A DNA stretch of 64,000 bases from Bradyrhizobium icense (GCF_001693385.1 NZ_CP016428.1:3534001-3598000); one strand, 5' to 3'; counted from the first letter of the stretch, positions 8,121-17,158 are shown. Numbers and translations are program-made. Notes: a model not told the origin generated them from the sequence alone.

Positions 8121-8218
8121 GGGGCGCGGACCGGTCGAAAGGGTCCACGCAGGACACGGACGGGGACGGCGGGGCGGGTTGAGGCCGCCTCCACGGCGTG
8201 TTAGGTCATGCCCCGCGC

Positions 8219-8292
8219 GCGGGTGTAGCTCAATGGTAGAGCAGCAGCCTTCCAAGCTGAATACGAGGGTTCGATTCCCTTCACCCGCTCCA
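8219..8292 (+). tRNA. tRNA-Gly(TCC)
   Basis: The acceptor stem GCGGGTG (8219-8225) pairs with CACCCGC (8282-8288), followed by T and an encoded CCA. The anticodon is TCC in CTTCCAA, the D-arm is AGCTCAATGGTAGAGC, and the T-loop is GGTTCGATTCC. Length is 74 nt with CCA. Confidence 0.96.
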
Positions 8293-8389
8293 TTTCATTT
8301 GCTGCCGCGAACGCGCTGATGCCGAGCCATGGCGTCAGCGGGAAAGCGAGCGGTCTTTAGTTCGAAGAGACAGGCAGGCGGCAAGTCTG

Positions 8390-8764
8390 ATGCGCATCAT
8401 CTACTTCAGCCTCGGTTGGGTGATGGTTGCGCTCGGCGTGATCGGCCTGGTGATGCCGCTGATGCCGGGGGTGGTTTTCCTGATCGTTGCAGCCGGCTGT
8501 TTTGCGCGCTCGTCGCCGCGGTTCGAGGCATGGCTGCTGGATCATCCGACACTTGGCAAACCGCTGAGGGATTGGCGCGCTGCCGGGGCCATTCCGCGGT
8601 CGGCCAAGGTCATGGCTTGCGTGGGAATGACGATCGGGTTTGTCGTGTTCTGGTACAGCGTCGACCCGTCATTGCCGCTTGCCGTAGGGGTGGCGATCAT
8701 GTTCCTTGCCTGCGCCGCCTACGTCGTATCACGGCCGGCGATGGCCGATGAGAACGGCATCTAG
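8390..8764 (+). CDS. DUF454 (YbaN-like) small inner membrane protein
   Basis: A 124-aa integral membrane protein. The first segment (about residues 5-38) contains the DUF454 pattern GWVMVALGVIGLVMPLMPGV. A cytoplasmic loop has the family block FEAWLLDHPTLGKPLRDW, and two further hydrophobic segments form the C-terminal half. The E. coli homologue is YbaN, whose role is not established. It stands alone between tRNA-Gly and the large binding-protein gene, and its length is normal for the family. Confidence 0.9.
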   Translation: MRIIYFSLGWVMVALGVIGLVMPLMPGVVFLIVAAGCFARSSPRFEAWLLDHPTLGKPLRDWRAAGAIPRSAKVMACVGMTIGFVVFWYSVDPSLPLAVGVAIMFLACAAYVVSRPAMADENGI

Positions 8765-9095
8765 CGCGTCGGCCTGTTCGACCGGGCGGCCACCCGCTCC
8801 ATCGTTTAAAATTTAGTCAAGATGTCGCTGCTATCGTGCCGGAGGTGGATGCGGCCCGGGCACCTGCGGTTGCGACACCAACACGCCCTGATTGCGCGTG
8901 CGGTGCGTTAACGGCAATTTCGTGCATTTCTTGGGGCGAAATACGCGCTCGGTAACCATGCCTTACGGAACGCCTGGACTCGCCACAAAATCAATCCGAT
9001 TGAGACACAATGTCGGCGAGTAGGGTTGAAACGGTGCCCGCTCGCATCACCCGTTCAAATTATTTTGCAGAGTATGGGCTCACAGGGGGACTGTA
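8765..9095. other. Intergenic region without recognised content
   Basis: A 331-bp gap upstream of the 788-aa binding protein. I see no ORF, repeat or convincing promoter other than the AGGGGGA RBS just before 9096. Confidence 0.5.
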
Positions 9096-11462
9096 ATGGG
9101 AGCTACGATCGGCATCACTCGTTGGCGTATGGAGCAATTGTCCTGGGCCTGGGCCCGCGACGCCATGCGCCGGCTCAACATCGCCCCTCGGCGCAACGCG
9201 GCAGCGGCGCTGGTGTTGGCCGCGATGGCCGGCTCGATGATGAGCGATCGGGTGTACGCGGCGCCTCCGGGCAGCAACGAAATCCGGATTGGCAACACCG
9301 CCCCCTATACTGGTCCGGCTTCCGCCTACGGCGTCATCGCCAAGGTCATCTCGGCCTATCTGGACAAGGTCAACGCCGAGGGCGGCATCAATGGCCGCAA
9401 GGTCAATATGATCACCTACGACGACGCCTACGACCCCAACAAGGTCATGGCGCTGACCCGCAAGCTCGTCGAGGAGGATGAGGTTCTCTTCACCTTGGCG
9501 ACCATCGGTACGAACACGAACGCGGCGATCCAGCCCTACCTGAACTCAAAGAAAGTCCCGCAGCTTTTTGCCTTGTCGGGCGCCGCGGCCTGGGACCAGC
9601 CGCGCGAATTTCCGTGGACCATGGGCTTCCTGCCGACCTACGCGGCTGAAGCGCAAATCTTTGCGCAGTATATCCTGGAGAACCATCCCCGCAGCCGGAT
9701 CGCCGTCCTTTATCAGGAGGATGGCATGGGCAAGGAATACCTGAAGGGCCTGAAGGACGGCCTGGGTGGCAAGGTCGCGATCGTGGCCGAGGCTCCCTAC
9801 AAGGTCACCGACACCAATATCGATGCGCAGATGGCCAAGCTGAAGGCGTCCAATGCCGACGTCTTCATTGAATTCACCACGCCGAAATTCGCCATCATGG
9901 CGATCCGGCGAAGCGCCGAGCTCGGCTGGAAGCCGGCACATTTCGTCGCCTCGATCGCCAATTCGTACTCGGCCGTGATGCAGCCGGCGGGCCCGCAAAA
10001 TGCGGAAGGCCTGCTCTCGGCGGCATACAGGCTGGAGGGTGAAGACGCGGCGGCGGCCGGTGAGGTGGCGTTCCGCGAGTGGAGCGCCTTCATGCAGCGC
10101 TATGTCCCGAGCGTGAGTAAGACCAACGGTCAGGCCGTGCTTGGCTATCTGGTCAGCAGGACCCTGGTCGAGGTGCTGAAAAACTGCGGCGACGATCTCT
10201 CGCGCGAAAACATCATGAAGCAGGCCCGCGCGATCAAGGGTGTCCAGCTCCCCATGATGGTGCAGGGCATCCTGATCAACACCAGCCCGTCTGATCATGC
10301 GCCGATCGAGCAGATGCGGATGATGCGTTTCACCAACGGCAACTGGCAGCACTTCGGCCCGGTGCGAAGCGGCATCGATCCGGGCGCCGTCTCCGAATCC
10401 TTCAAGACGATCTTCAAGTACGGCACCGCCACCAAGCGCGAACTGGCCAATCAGCTCAACGCCAATACCGTGAGCCTGATGACGGGTTCGTTCGGCTCCA
10501 CCTATGCTCAGGTGGGCGCCGATCTCGCCTCCGTGCTGGACAACGGCACGGCGCTGCGGATCCTGCCGGTCATGGGCCGCGGATCGGTGCAGGCGGTGGC
10601 GGACATTCTGCTGCTGCGGGGCGTCGACGCCGGCATCGTGCGCAAGGACACGCTGGCCTATCTCGACCGCAAGGACTTCGCCAAGGACATCCGCAACCAG
10701 TTCGTCTATGTGGCCAAGATGTTCAACGAGGAGATGCACGTCCTCGCGCCGAGGACGATCAAAAGCATGCGGGAGCTCGACGGCAAGACCGTGGTGGTCG
10801 ATCTGCCCGACAGCTCGACCTTCGTGACGGCGATCAACGTGTTCGAGCGGCTCGGGATCAGGCCGCATCTGATCTACCAGGAGCCGCGACTGGCGGTGGA
10901 CATGCTGCGCAAGGGCGAGGTCGACGCGATCGTTGCGATCGAAGGCAAGCCGTTGCAATGGCTGAACCAGGTCAACGATCGCAACCTGCATCTGGTCCCG
11001 GTCGACTATGCCAAGACGTTGCAGGAGGAGTATCTGCCGTCCAAGCTTTCCTCGGCGGACTACCCGGGCCTCGTGCCGGACGGCGGCTACGTCGAGACGA
11101 TCGCGGCCGAAGCGGTGCTGGCGTCGTATAACTGGGCGCCGAACAGCGACCGCTACCGCCGACTGGCGCTGCTGGTGGATACGATGTTCGACAAGGTCGC
11201 GCAGTTGCAGCGTCCGCCGTTCCATCCGAAGTGGAGAGAAATGGCGCCGCGGGCGACCGTGTCCGGCTGGACCCGCTTCAAGGCGGCGCAGGAATGGCTC
11301 GACCGCAATATGCCTCCGGGCGCCGCCGTATCGGCAGCGTCGGGCGCCGTGCCGGCTCCCGCGCCAGCCGCCACCGCGTTTTCCCCGCAGGAGCGCGACC
11401 CTCTGTACCGCGAATTCCTGGAGTGGCGCGCCAGCCGCGCCAAGGCCGGCGCGAACAGGTAA
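9096..11462 (+). CDS. Fused substrate-binding protein: Peripla_BP_6 domain plus TAXI/NMT1-like domain
   Basis: A 788-aa predicted periplasmic protein carrying two solute-binding folds in one chain. A signal peptide precedes APPGSNEIRIGNT. Residues about 62-430 form a branched-chain-type (Peripla_BP_6) domain with GGINGRKVNMITYDD. From about residue 457 the sequence switches to a TAXI/TRAP-receptor-like domain (SLMTGSFGSTYAQVGADLA, then DAGIVRKDTLAYL) running to about 740, followed by an Ala/Pro linker and a charged tail. The start at 9096 is supported by an AGGGGGA RBS; an internal ATG at 9165 gives a more usual signal peptide. No transporter genes are adjacent. The N-terminal half is homologous to the binding protein at 5572-6801. 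The ligands are unknown. Confidence 0.85.
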   Translation: MGATIGITRWRMEQLSWAWARDAMRRLNIAPRRNAAAALVLAAMAGSMMSDRVYAAPPGSNEIRIGNTAPYTGPASAYGVIAKVISAYLDKVNAEGGINGRKVNMITYDDAYDPNKVMALTRKLVEEDEVLFTLATIGTNTNAAIQPYLNSKKVPQLFALSGAAAWDQPREFPWTMGFLPTYAAEAQIFAQYILENHPRSRIAVLYQEDGMGKEYLKGLKDGLGGKVAIVAEAPYKVTDTNIDAQMAKLKASNADVFIEFTTPKFAIMAIRRSAELGWKPAHFVASIANSYSAVMQPAGPQNAEGLLSAAYRLEGEDAAAAGEVAFREWSAFMQRYVPSVSKTNGQAVLGYLVSRTLVEVLKNCGDDLSRENIMKQARAIKGVQLPMMVQGILINTSPSDHAPIEQMRMMRFTNGNWQHFGPVRSGIDPGAVSESFKTIFKYGTATKRELANQLNANTVSLMTGSFGSTYAQVGADLASVLDNGTALRILPVMGRGSVQAVADILLLRGVDAGIVRKDTLAYLDRKDFAKDIRNQFVYVAKMFNEEMHVLAPRTIKSMRELDGKTVVVDLPDSSTFVTAINVFERLGIRPHLIYQEPRLAVDMLRKGEVDAIVAIEGKPLQWLNQVNDRNLHLVPVDYAKTLQEEYLPSKLSSADYPGLVPDGGYVETIAAEAVLASYNWAPNSDRYRRLALLVDTMFDKVAQLQRPPFHPKWREMAPRATVSGWTRFKAAQEWLDRNMPPGAAVSAASGAVPAPAPAATAFSPQERDPLYREFLEWRASRAKAGANR

Positions 11463-11489
11463 TTGCGGAAACCAAGGTTTGACGATTGG

Positions 11490-11522
11490 AACGGCCCGCC
11501 TCGGCGGGCCGTTCTATTTTTG
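11490..11522 (+). terminator. Intrinsic terminator after the fused binding protein
   Basis: An 11-bp perfect stem (11490-11500 / 11503-11513) is followed by CTATTTTT. It ends the 9096-11462 transcript. Confidence 0.85.
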
Positions 11523-11739
11523 GCAAGGCCCCGCCGTTGCCCGTCTGGCATGCCGTACGCTCCCTTCGAGAACTCCAGCCTGGGCCGTCGCTCCGGCTGC
11601 GTTGCGCATCGGCGGGCGGCGAACGGATGGCGTCATGCCGGTAATGCAGGGCTCAGCGTCACAAAATGGTGTATCGGCAAGCATTAAAGCGCCGGACCTG
11701 TTCCAGCGCCACCACGCCAAAAATCTTCGGAGGAAGTTC

Positions 11740-12966
11740 ATGTCGGCTCTGCCACTTTCGGGCATCAAAATTCTCGACCTGACGCGGGTGCTGGCGGGCC
11801 CGCTGTCGGCGCAGATGCTCGCCGATCTCGGCGCCGAGGTGATCAAGATCGAACGCCCCGGCGGCGGCGACGACGCCCGCGCCTTCGGCCCGCCTTACCT
11901 GAAAGACCCCGAGGGCAAGAACAACAACAACAACTCGTTCTACCTCTGCGCCAACCGCAACAAGAAATCCGTTACCGTCAACATCGCGACGGCGGAAGGG
12001 CAGGACATCGTCCGCGAACTCGCCAAGAGCTGCGACGTGATGATGGAGAACTACAAGGTCGGCGATCTCAAGCGCTACAGGCTCGATTACGAATCGATCA
12101 AGGCGATCAACCCCGGCATCATCTATTGCTCGGTGACCGGCTTCGGCCAGACCGGACCCTATGCGCCGCGCGCCGGTTACGACGCGATCCTGCAGGCGAT
12201 GGGCGGCCTGATGAGCGTCACCGGCCATATCGACGGTGAGCCCGGCGCCGGCCCGATGAAGGTCGGACCCTCGATCGTCGACTACATGACCGGCATGAAT
12301 TCATCGATCGGCATTCTGGCGGCGCTCTATCACCGCAAGGCCAATGGCGGGGAGGGGCAGCATGTCGACGTCTGCCTGTTCGACACCGTGATCGCAGCGC
12401 TGTCGCATTACGCGCAGATCTTTCTCGTCAACGGCCAGACTCCGCCGCGGCGCGGCACCTGGGGCAATGGCGGCATGCCGGCCGGCGTATTCCGCTGCAC
12501 CGATGGCGAGTTGATGCTGGTGGTCGGCAATGACGGCCAGTTCCAGCGCACCTGCGCCGTGCTCGGCGCGCCGGAGCTTGCGACCGATCCGCGCTTCGTC
12601 AAGAACAACGACCGCGTCGTGCACGGCAAGGAGATCATGGCGATCTTCGCCGGGCTGTTTTTGAAGAAGCCCGTCGCCTATTGGCTGGAAGAGCTGGAGA
12701 AGGCCGGCGTCCCCTCGGGGCCGATCAACGATTTCTCGCAGGTGTTTTCCGATCCGCATGTCCGCTCCCGCGGCATGCAGGTGAAGGTCAACCATCCGTT
12801 CGAGCCAGATCTTTCCCTGATCCGCAATGCCATCACCTTCTGCGGCACGCCGGTGAAGGAGTATCGCGCGCCGCCGCTATTGGGTGCGGATACCAAGGAC
12901 GTGCTGGCAACGATCGGCTACGACGAGGCGAAGGTGGAAGCGTTGAAGCAGCAGAAGATCGTCTAA
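11740..12966 (+). CDS. CaiB/BaiF class III CoA-transferase
   Basis: A 408-aa class III CoA-transferase, which moves CoA between carboxylic acids through an aspartyl-CoA intermediate. The N-terminal Rossmann-like block is LPLSGIKILDLTRVLAGP and LADLGAEVIKIERP. The probable catalytic Asp is Asp181 in PSIVDYMTGM. A GGAGGAAG RBS directly upstream fixes the start at 11740, rejecting the much longer frame opened at 11008. An (AAC)5 run encodes an unusual five-Asn stretch near residue 61. The following gene is convergent. The donor and acceptor acids cannot be predicted; such enzymes serve oxalate, carnitine or aromatic acid degradation. Confidence 0.92.
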   Translation: MSALPLSGIKILDLTRVLAGPLSAQMLADLGAEVIKIERPGGGDDARAFGPPYLKDPEGKNNNNNSFYLCANRNKKSVTVNIATAEGQDIVRELAKSCDVMMENYKVGDLKRYRLDYESIKAINPGIIYCSVTGFGQTGPYAPRAGYDAILQAMGGLMSVTGHIDGEPGAGPMKVGPSIVDYMTGMNSSIGILAALYHRKANGGEGQHVDVCLFDTVIAALSHYAQIFLVNGQTPPRRGTWGNGGMPAGVFRCTDGELMLVVGNDGQFQRTCAVLGAPELATDPRFVKNNDRVVHGKEIMAIFAGLFLKKPVAYWLEELEKAGVPSGPINDFSQVFSDPHVRSRGMQVKVNHPFEPDLSLIRNAITFCGTPVKEYRAPPLLGADTKDVLATIGYDEAKVEALKQQKIV

Positions 12967-12978
12967 GCTCTCTTCGTC

Positions 12979-13013
12979 ATTCCGGGGCGCGCCTCCTGGC
13001 GCGAACCCGGAAT
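12979..13013. repeat. REP-like interspersed hairpin
   Basis: Nested inverted repeat: outer arms ATTCCGGG (12979-12986) and CCCGGAAT (13006-13013), inner arms CGCGCC/GGCGCG with loop TCCT. From memory, elements of this form recur between genes in Bradyrhizobium chromosomes. It lies between the convergent CoA-transferase and ABM-like genes, where it may also stop transcription. Confidence 0.6.
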
Positions 13014-13032
13014 CCATCGGGCCGCGTCGGAT

Positions 13033-13359
13033 TCAGCGCAGGCCCTGCCGGTCGACCAGGATGCGGTGGATCTGGATGAACTCGGGAAGTTCGATCAAGA
13101 ACTCGGGATCGCGGTCGAGATGGTGCACCTTCGTCGGCGTGCCCTTGGTGAAGGCGGTCATCGACTCGAAGTCGGGCCAATAGGAGATGGTCGTAAACCA
13201 GCTCTCGTGTTCGCGATCCTCACGAAACAACTGCACGCCAAGCGCAGTTCTCTCCAGCGGCGGGATTCCTTCGGCTTTGATATAGGCTTCATAGCTATCC
13301 GCGATCTCGGGCCGCGTCCGGCCGCGCCAGATGCGCGCGATGGTCGGCTGGGTTGGCAT
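13033..13359 (-). CDS. ABM-like (antibiotic biosynthesis monooxygenase superfamily) small protein
   Basis: A 108-aa protein, MPTQPTIARIWRGRTR onward, with the compact alpha-beta pattern of dimeric ferredoxin-like barrels of the ABM superfamily: an N-terminal strand, a helix with SYEAYIKAEG, then SWFTTISYWPDFESMTAF. The catalytic role is uncertain, since members act as monooxygenases, haem-degrading or stress proteins. The start was set at 13359 because AAGGAG lies 6 nt before it; the ATG at 13365 touches the RBS itself. It shares a strand with the LysR gene upstream (68 bp gap), so co-transcription is possible. Confidence 0.65.
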   Translation of the reverse strand: MPTQPTIARIWRGRTRPEIADSYEAYIKAEGIPPLERTALGVQLFREDREHESWFTTISYWPDFESMTAFTKGTPTKVHHLDRDPEFLIELPEFIQIHRILVDRQGLR

Positions 13360-13427
13360 CGGCATCTCCTTTGCTGGAATACGACAATCCCAAAGCCGGC
13401 CCGAGCGTTCCCAGTCGTTCGGATGCA

Positions 13428-14393
13428 CTATCTCCGCTTCGCGCGCGCTATCCGCTTCGGCTTGATGTCCTCGACGACGGGCGCGACCGACTGCGCGAAC
13501 AGTTTTGCCACCGGACTGAGCGACCGATCCTTCAGTGCGATCAGGCCGATCGCCCCGCGCGTGGTCGGCAGTCGCACATCGACGGCGGTCAATTGTGGGT
13601 GTTCGTTCGGTGCGGTCAGCATCGCGCGGGGATGGATGCCGAGGAAATTGCCGTTGCCGACCAGCACGCTCAGCGAATAGGTGCACGCCGTGGTCACCGT
13701 CGCGCGGGGAAATTCCAGGCCTTGATCCTCAAAGGCACCGCGCATGACTCCCGTGAGAAAGCCCGTCGGCGGTGGAAGCACCCACGGCTCGTGGACGAGG
13801 TCGGCCAGGGCGACGTTGCGGCGCTTGGCCCATTTGCTGCGCTTGCTGCAGAGCACGACTAACTCGTCGTGAAACAGCGTCTCGACGGCGAGATCGTCAT
13901 TGCCGGCCATCGATGCCAGCCGGCTGATGACAATTTCGACGTCGCGCTGACGCAACTGCCGCAGCAGCACGTCGGTCGGGCCGACGGTCAGTTCGAACCT
14001 CATGCGCGGATAGCGCGGCACCAGGCGGTTGAACACGGATGACGCGACCGCCGCCATCGGCGGCGTGGTGCCGATCCGCAGCTCGCCGACTTCCGGGTCG
14101 GCGAGCGAGGCAATCTCGCTTATGCCATGCCGCAATTCATTGAACACGATGGCGCTGCGCTCGAGCAGCGCGCGTCCGTAGACCGTCGGCGTCACGCCCA
14201 GCGACGAACGGTCGAGCAGCGGCGCGCCCACGGCGTGCTCCAACTCGGAGATCGCATAGGAGACGGCCGGCTGCGTGATCGAAAGACGCGCGGCCGCCTT
14301 GGCCATGCTGCCGGTCTCGGCCGCGGCCTGAAATACATGCAGGTCACGCAGCTTGATGCGTCGGTCGACATTCCAGACCACGGCAAGCTCCAA
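13428..14393 (-). CDS. LysR-family transcriptional regulator
   Basis: A 321-aa LysR-type regulator. The N-terminal winged helix-turn-helix begins KLRDLHVFQAAAETGSM and includes RLSITQPAVSYAISELE; the effector-binding domain follows from about residue 105 (GELRIGTTPPMAA). It is divergent from a TctC/Bug-type binding-protein gene, the usual arrangement in which the LysR protein controls the divergent gene in response to its ligand. A T-N11-A palindrome lies just upstream of its start. The specific effector is unknown, probably an organic acid given the neighbour. Confidence 0.94.
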   Translation of the reverse strand: MELAVVWNVDRRIKLRDLHVFQAAAETGSMAKAAARLSITQPAVSYAISELEHAVGAPLLDRSSLGVTPTVYGRALLERSAIVFNELRHGISEIASLADPEVGELRIGTTPPMAAVASSVFNRLVPRYPRMRFELTVGPTDVLLRQLRQRDVEIVISRLASMAGNDDLAVETLFHDELVVLCSKRSKWAKRRNVALADLVHEPWVLPPPTGFLTGVMRGAFEDQGLEFPRATVTTACTYSLSVLVGNGNFLGIHPRAMLTAPNEHPQLTAVDVRLPTTRGAIGLIALKDRSLSPVAKLFAQSVAPVVEDIKPKRIARAKRR

Positions 14394-14403
14394 TCAATGA
14401 ATT

Positions 14404-14417
14404 TTATCGCGTTATAA
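14404..14417. promoter_or_regulatory. Candidate LysR-type operator
   Basis: The TTAT-N6-ATAA inverted repeat contains the T-N11-A spacing typical of LysR boxes. It lies 11-24 bp upstream of the LysR start and about 90 bp upstream of the divergent binding-protein start, which fits autoregulation. The match is short. Confidence 0.3.
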
Positions 14418-14503
14418 GGAGAACGAGACTTCCTTTATGGATCATTGGGGTACACGGTCGCCCGGTCAAGACAATACAAGCATCTCCATCGACGGGGCAT
14501 CCG

Positions 14504-15466
14504 ATGCGCAAGATACGAATAATGTTGGCGGCTTCCCTCGGCCTCCTCATGGGCGGCCCCGCCGCCGCACAGAGCAGCGAAGCCACGATCCGGATTGTCT
14601 TGCCGTATCCGGCCGGCGGCGTCGGCGACACCGCAGCACGGATGATTGCCGAGTCCATGCGCGCGCGGCTCAATCGAACTGTCATCATCGAGAACAAGCC
14701 CGGCGCGGCGGGACGCCTGGGCGTGCAGGCGGTCAAGGACGCTCCCTCCGATGGCAGCGTCTTGCTGTTCACGCCGATCGCGCCCATGGCGCTGTTTCCG
14801 CACGTCTATGACAACCTCGCTTACGATCCTGCGCGCGACTTCCAGCCGATATCGCAGGTCGGCACCTACGATCTTGCCATGGCTGTCGGCGCCAATGTGC
14901 CCGCCAAAAACCTCAAGGAACTGGTCGACTGGCTGAAGGCCCATGCCGATCAGGCGGCCTACGGCACGCCGGCCGCGGGATCGTTGCCGCACTTCTTCGC
15001 GGTGCTGTTCGCCCGCCATGCCGGCCTGGAGCTTCGTCACGTCACCTACAAGGGCAACCCGCAGGCCATCACCGATCTCATTGGCGGTCACCTGCCGATG
15101 TTCTTCACCTCGACACAGGATCTCGTCGAAGCCCACAAAGCCGGGCGTGTCCGCGTCCTGGCAACGTCGGGGCGGGCGCGGTCGCCGGTGCTGCCCGACG
15201 TGCCGACGTTCACAGAAAGCGGCTATGGCATTCACGGCGAGGGTTGGTACGGGATCTATGCCCCGGCCAGGACGCCTGCCGAGGTGGTCGCGCAATTGAA
15301 CCAGGCCGTGGTCGAAGCCGTGCGCAGTGATGAATTCAGCAAGCGGCTGACACCGCTCGGCGTCCAGCCGACGGGGACACCGGCCCAGGAATTTGTGCAG
15401 ATTCAGAAATCGGATTCCGAGTTGTGGGGGCCGGTGATCAAGGCGTCCGGCTTCAAGCCCGAATAG
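14504..15466 (+). CDS. TctC/Bug-family tricarboxylate-type binding protein
   Basis: A 320-aa periplasmic receptor of the Bug (Bordetella uptake gene, TctC) family. The signal peptide is residues 1-22 (MLAASLGLLMGGPAAAQS core). The mature protein opens TIRIVLPYPAGGVGDTAARM, the family ligand loop, and includes IIENKPGAAGRLGVQAVK. The family usually binds carboxylates and works with TctAB membrane proteins, which are absent here, so it is another orphan receptor. Its likely partner is the divergent LysR regulator. Length and motif order are normal. Confidence 0.93.
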   Translation: MRKIRIMLAASLGLLMGGPAAAQSSEATIRIVLPYPAGGVGDTAARMIAESMRARLNRTVIIENKPGAAGRLGVQAVKDAPSDGSVLLFTPIAPMALFPHVYDNLAYDPARDFQPISQVGTYDLAMAVGANVPAKNLKELVDWLKAHADQAAYGTPAAGSLPHFFAVLFARHAGLELRHVTYKGNPQAITDLIGGHLPMFFTSTQDLVEAHKAGRVRVLATSGRARSPVLPDVPTFTESGYGIHGEGWYGIYAPARTPAEVVAQLNQAVVEAVRSDEFSKRLTPLGVQPTGTPAQEFVQIQKSDSELWGPVIKASGFKPE

Positions 15467-15847
15467 CTCGCAGCCAGTTGCACGCTGTCGCTTGGTGTGA
15501 GCAAAAGCGCACCTGCGCCCCAACCTCGATCGTCAATTACCTCTCGATGGTGGGTAAGCTGTCGCTTTGCCACCATATTCGCTGCGCGTTCCCAGCGATG
15601 CGAAAATGGAAGCACGACGAAGCCCGTGCCAAACGGTCTCATCCTGTGTTTCGACGCAGATTTGTCGCGCGCCGCCGTGGGATGCTTGGAACTCCGACGG
15701 TTGCTCAATCGCGCATGACCATAATCCCATAAATGGTCACGATTGGGTCAACGGCTGATCACAGTAGGCCAATAGCAGCAAATCAGATCGATCGCGAATG
15801 GTCCTTCAGCACATCGTCATCAGTCATCACCCTGCGAGGACATCGTC
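15467..15847. other. Intergenic region without recognised content
   Basis: A 381-bp gap before the CAP-RTX gene. The small frames here have no RBS or coding-like composition, and I see no repeat or RNA gene. A GAGGA sequence 7-10 nt before 15848 is the RBS of the next gene. Confidence 0.5.
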
Positions 15848-17158
15848 ATGGCGCAGCCGAGTACCTATGAGCAGTATTTGCTCGAACTGATTAATGCCGA
15901 GCGTGCCAAGGTCGGCGCTCAGCCGCTTGCCTTCGATGGCGATCTCAACGAGGCCAGTGAAGACCACAGCCAGTGGATGATCGGAACAGACACGTTCTCG
16001 CATACAGGCTCGGGCGGATCGACCGCGGGTCAGCGCATGACTGCCGCGGGCTATGCGTTCACCGGTTCCTGGAGCTGGGGTGAGAATATCGCGTGGGCAA
16101 CGACGCGGTCGCCCGCCGGGCTGCAGGACGAAGTGCTGCTGCTGCACACGAACCTGATGAATTCGTCCGGCCATCGGGCCAACATCCTCAACGCCAATTA
16201 TCGTGAAGTCGGGCTTGGCTTCGAGGTGGGCGATTACGGCGGTCGCGACAGCGCGTTCATCACCGAAGATTTCGCGCGTTCGGGCTCGAGCGTGTACCTC
16301 ACCGGCGTAGCGTTCGACGATAAGGACGGCGACCGCTTCTATGACGTGGGCGAGGAGCTCGGAGGTCTGACGTTGACTGCTGTGAGCAGCACCGGCGCAA
16401 CCTACACCACGACCACGTACGGTTCGGGCGGCTATGATCTCGCGCTGCCGCCGGCGTCCTACACGGTCACGTTCTCAGGGGCCGGCATTCAAACTACCAG
16501 CATGCAGACCACGATCGGCAGCAAGAATGTCAAGCTCGACCTGATCGATCCCGCCACAAGCGGCGGCTCCCAACCGCCACCTTCCGAACCACCTCCGCCC
16601 GCGTCGAACGTGATCGCCGGCACGGCATCAGGCGAGACCCTCAGCGGTACGGCCGGCGCCGACACGATCCAGGGCCTCGGCGGTGACGACCGGCTCTACG
16701 GGCAGAGCGGCAATGACCGGCTCGAGGGCGGCTCCGGAAGAGACTACCTGTACGGCTCCACGGGAGACGACACACTGATCGGCGGCAACGGAAACGATCG
16801 TCTCTATGGAGGCGCCGGCCGCGATGTCCTGACCGGCGGCGCGAACCAGGACAGCTTCGTCTTCGACACGAGTCTCGGCGCTTGGAACATCGACAAGATC
16901 ACGGACTTCTCGACGGTGGATGATACGATCCGGCTGGACAACGCGATATTCAAGGCGTTCGGATGGAACGGCACGATGCCTTCTTCGGCGTTCTATACCG
17001 GCGCGGCCGCCCATGATTCGACCGATCGGATTATCTACAACAGCGACACTGGCGCGCTGAGCTACGATCCGGACGGAACAGGCTCCGCGGCCGCAGTCCA
17101 GTTCGCGGAGCTCTCGACCAAGCTGGCGCTCACCTCATACGATTTCCTGATCATCTGA
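15848..17158 (+). CDS. Secreted CAP-domain protein with RTX calcium repeats
   Basis: A 436-aa protein in three parts. Residues about 8-150 are a CAP/SCP domain (LLELINAERAKVGAQPL, HSQWMIGTDTFSHTG, GENIAWA, SSGHRANILN) with the conserved His and Glu residues. Residues 155-240 are a small beta-rich domain resembling a Cna-B/SdrD fold, with a Ca-binding-like DDKDGDRFYDVGEE. After a Pro-rich linker come about five RTX nonapeptide repeats (GGDDRLYGQ, GNDRLEGGS, GDDTLIGGN) and a C-terminal region ending DFLII. There is no N-terminal signal peptide; RTX repeats with a hydrophobic C-terminus indicate type I secretion. No type I exporter is adjacent. The function of the CAP domain is unknown. Confidence 0.9.
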   Translation: MAQPSTYEQYLLELINAERAKVGAQPLAFDGDLNEASEDHSQWMIGTDTFSHTGSGGSTAGQRMTAAGYAFTGSWSWGENIAWATTRSPAGLQDEVLLLHTNLMNSSGHRANILNANYREVGLGFEVGDYGGRDSAFITEDFARSGSSVYLTGVAFDDKDGDRFYDVGEELGGLTLTAVSSTGATYTTTTYGSGGYDLALPPASYTVTFSGAGIQTTSMQTTIGSKNVKLDLIDPATSGGSQPPPSEPPPPASNVIAGTASGETLSGTAGADTIQGLGGDDRLYGQSGNDRLEGGSGRDYLYGSTGDDTLIGGNGNDRLYGGAGRDVLTGGANQDSFVFDTSLGAWNIDKITDFSTVDDTIRLDNAIFKAFGWNGTMPSSAFYTGAAAHDSTDRIIYNSDTGALSYDPDGTGSAAAVQFAELSTKLALTSYDFLII

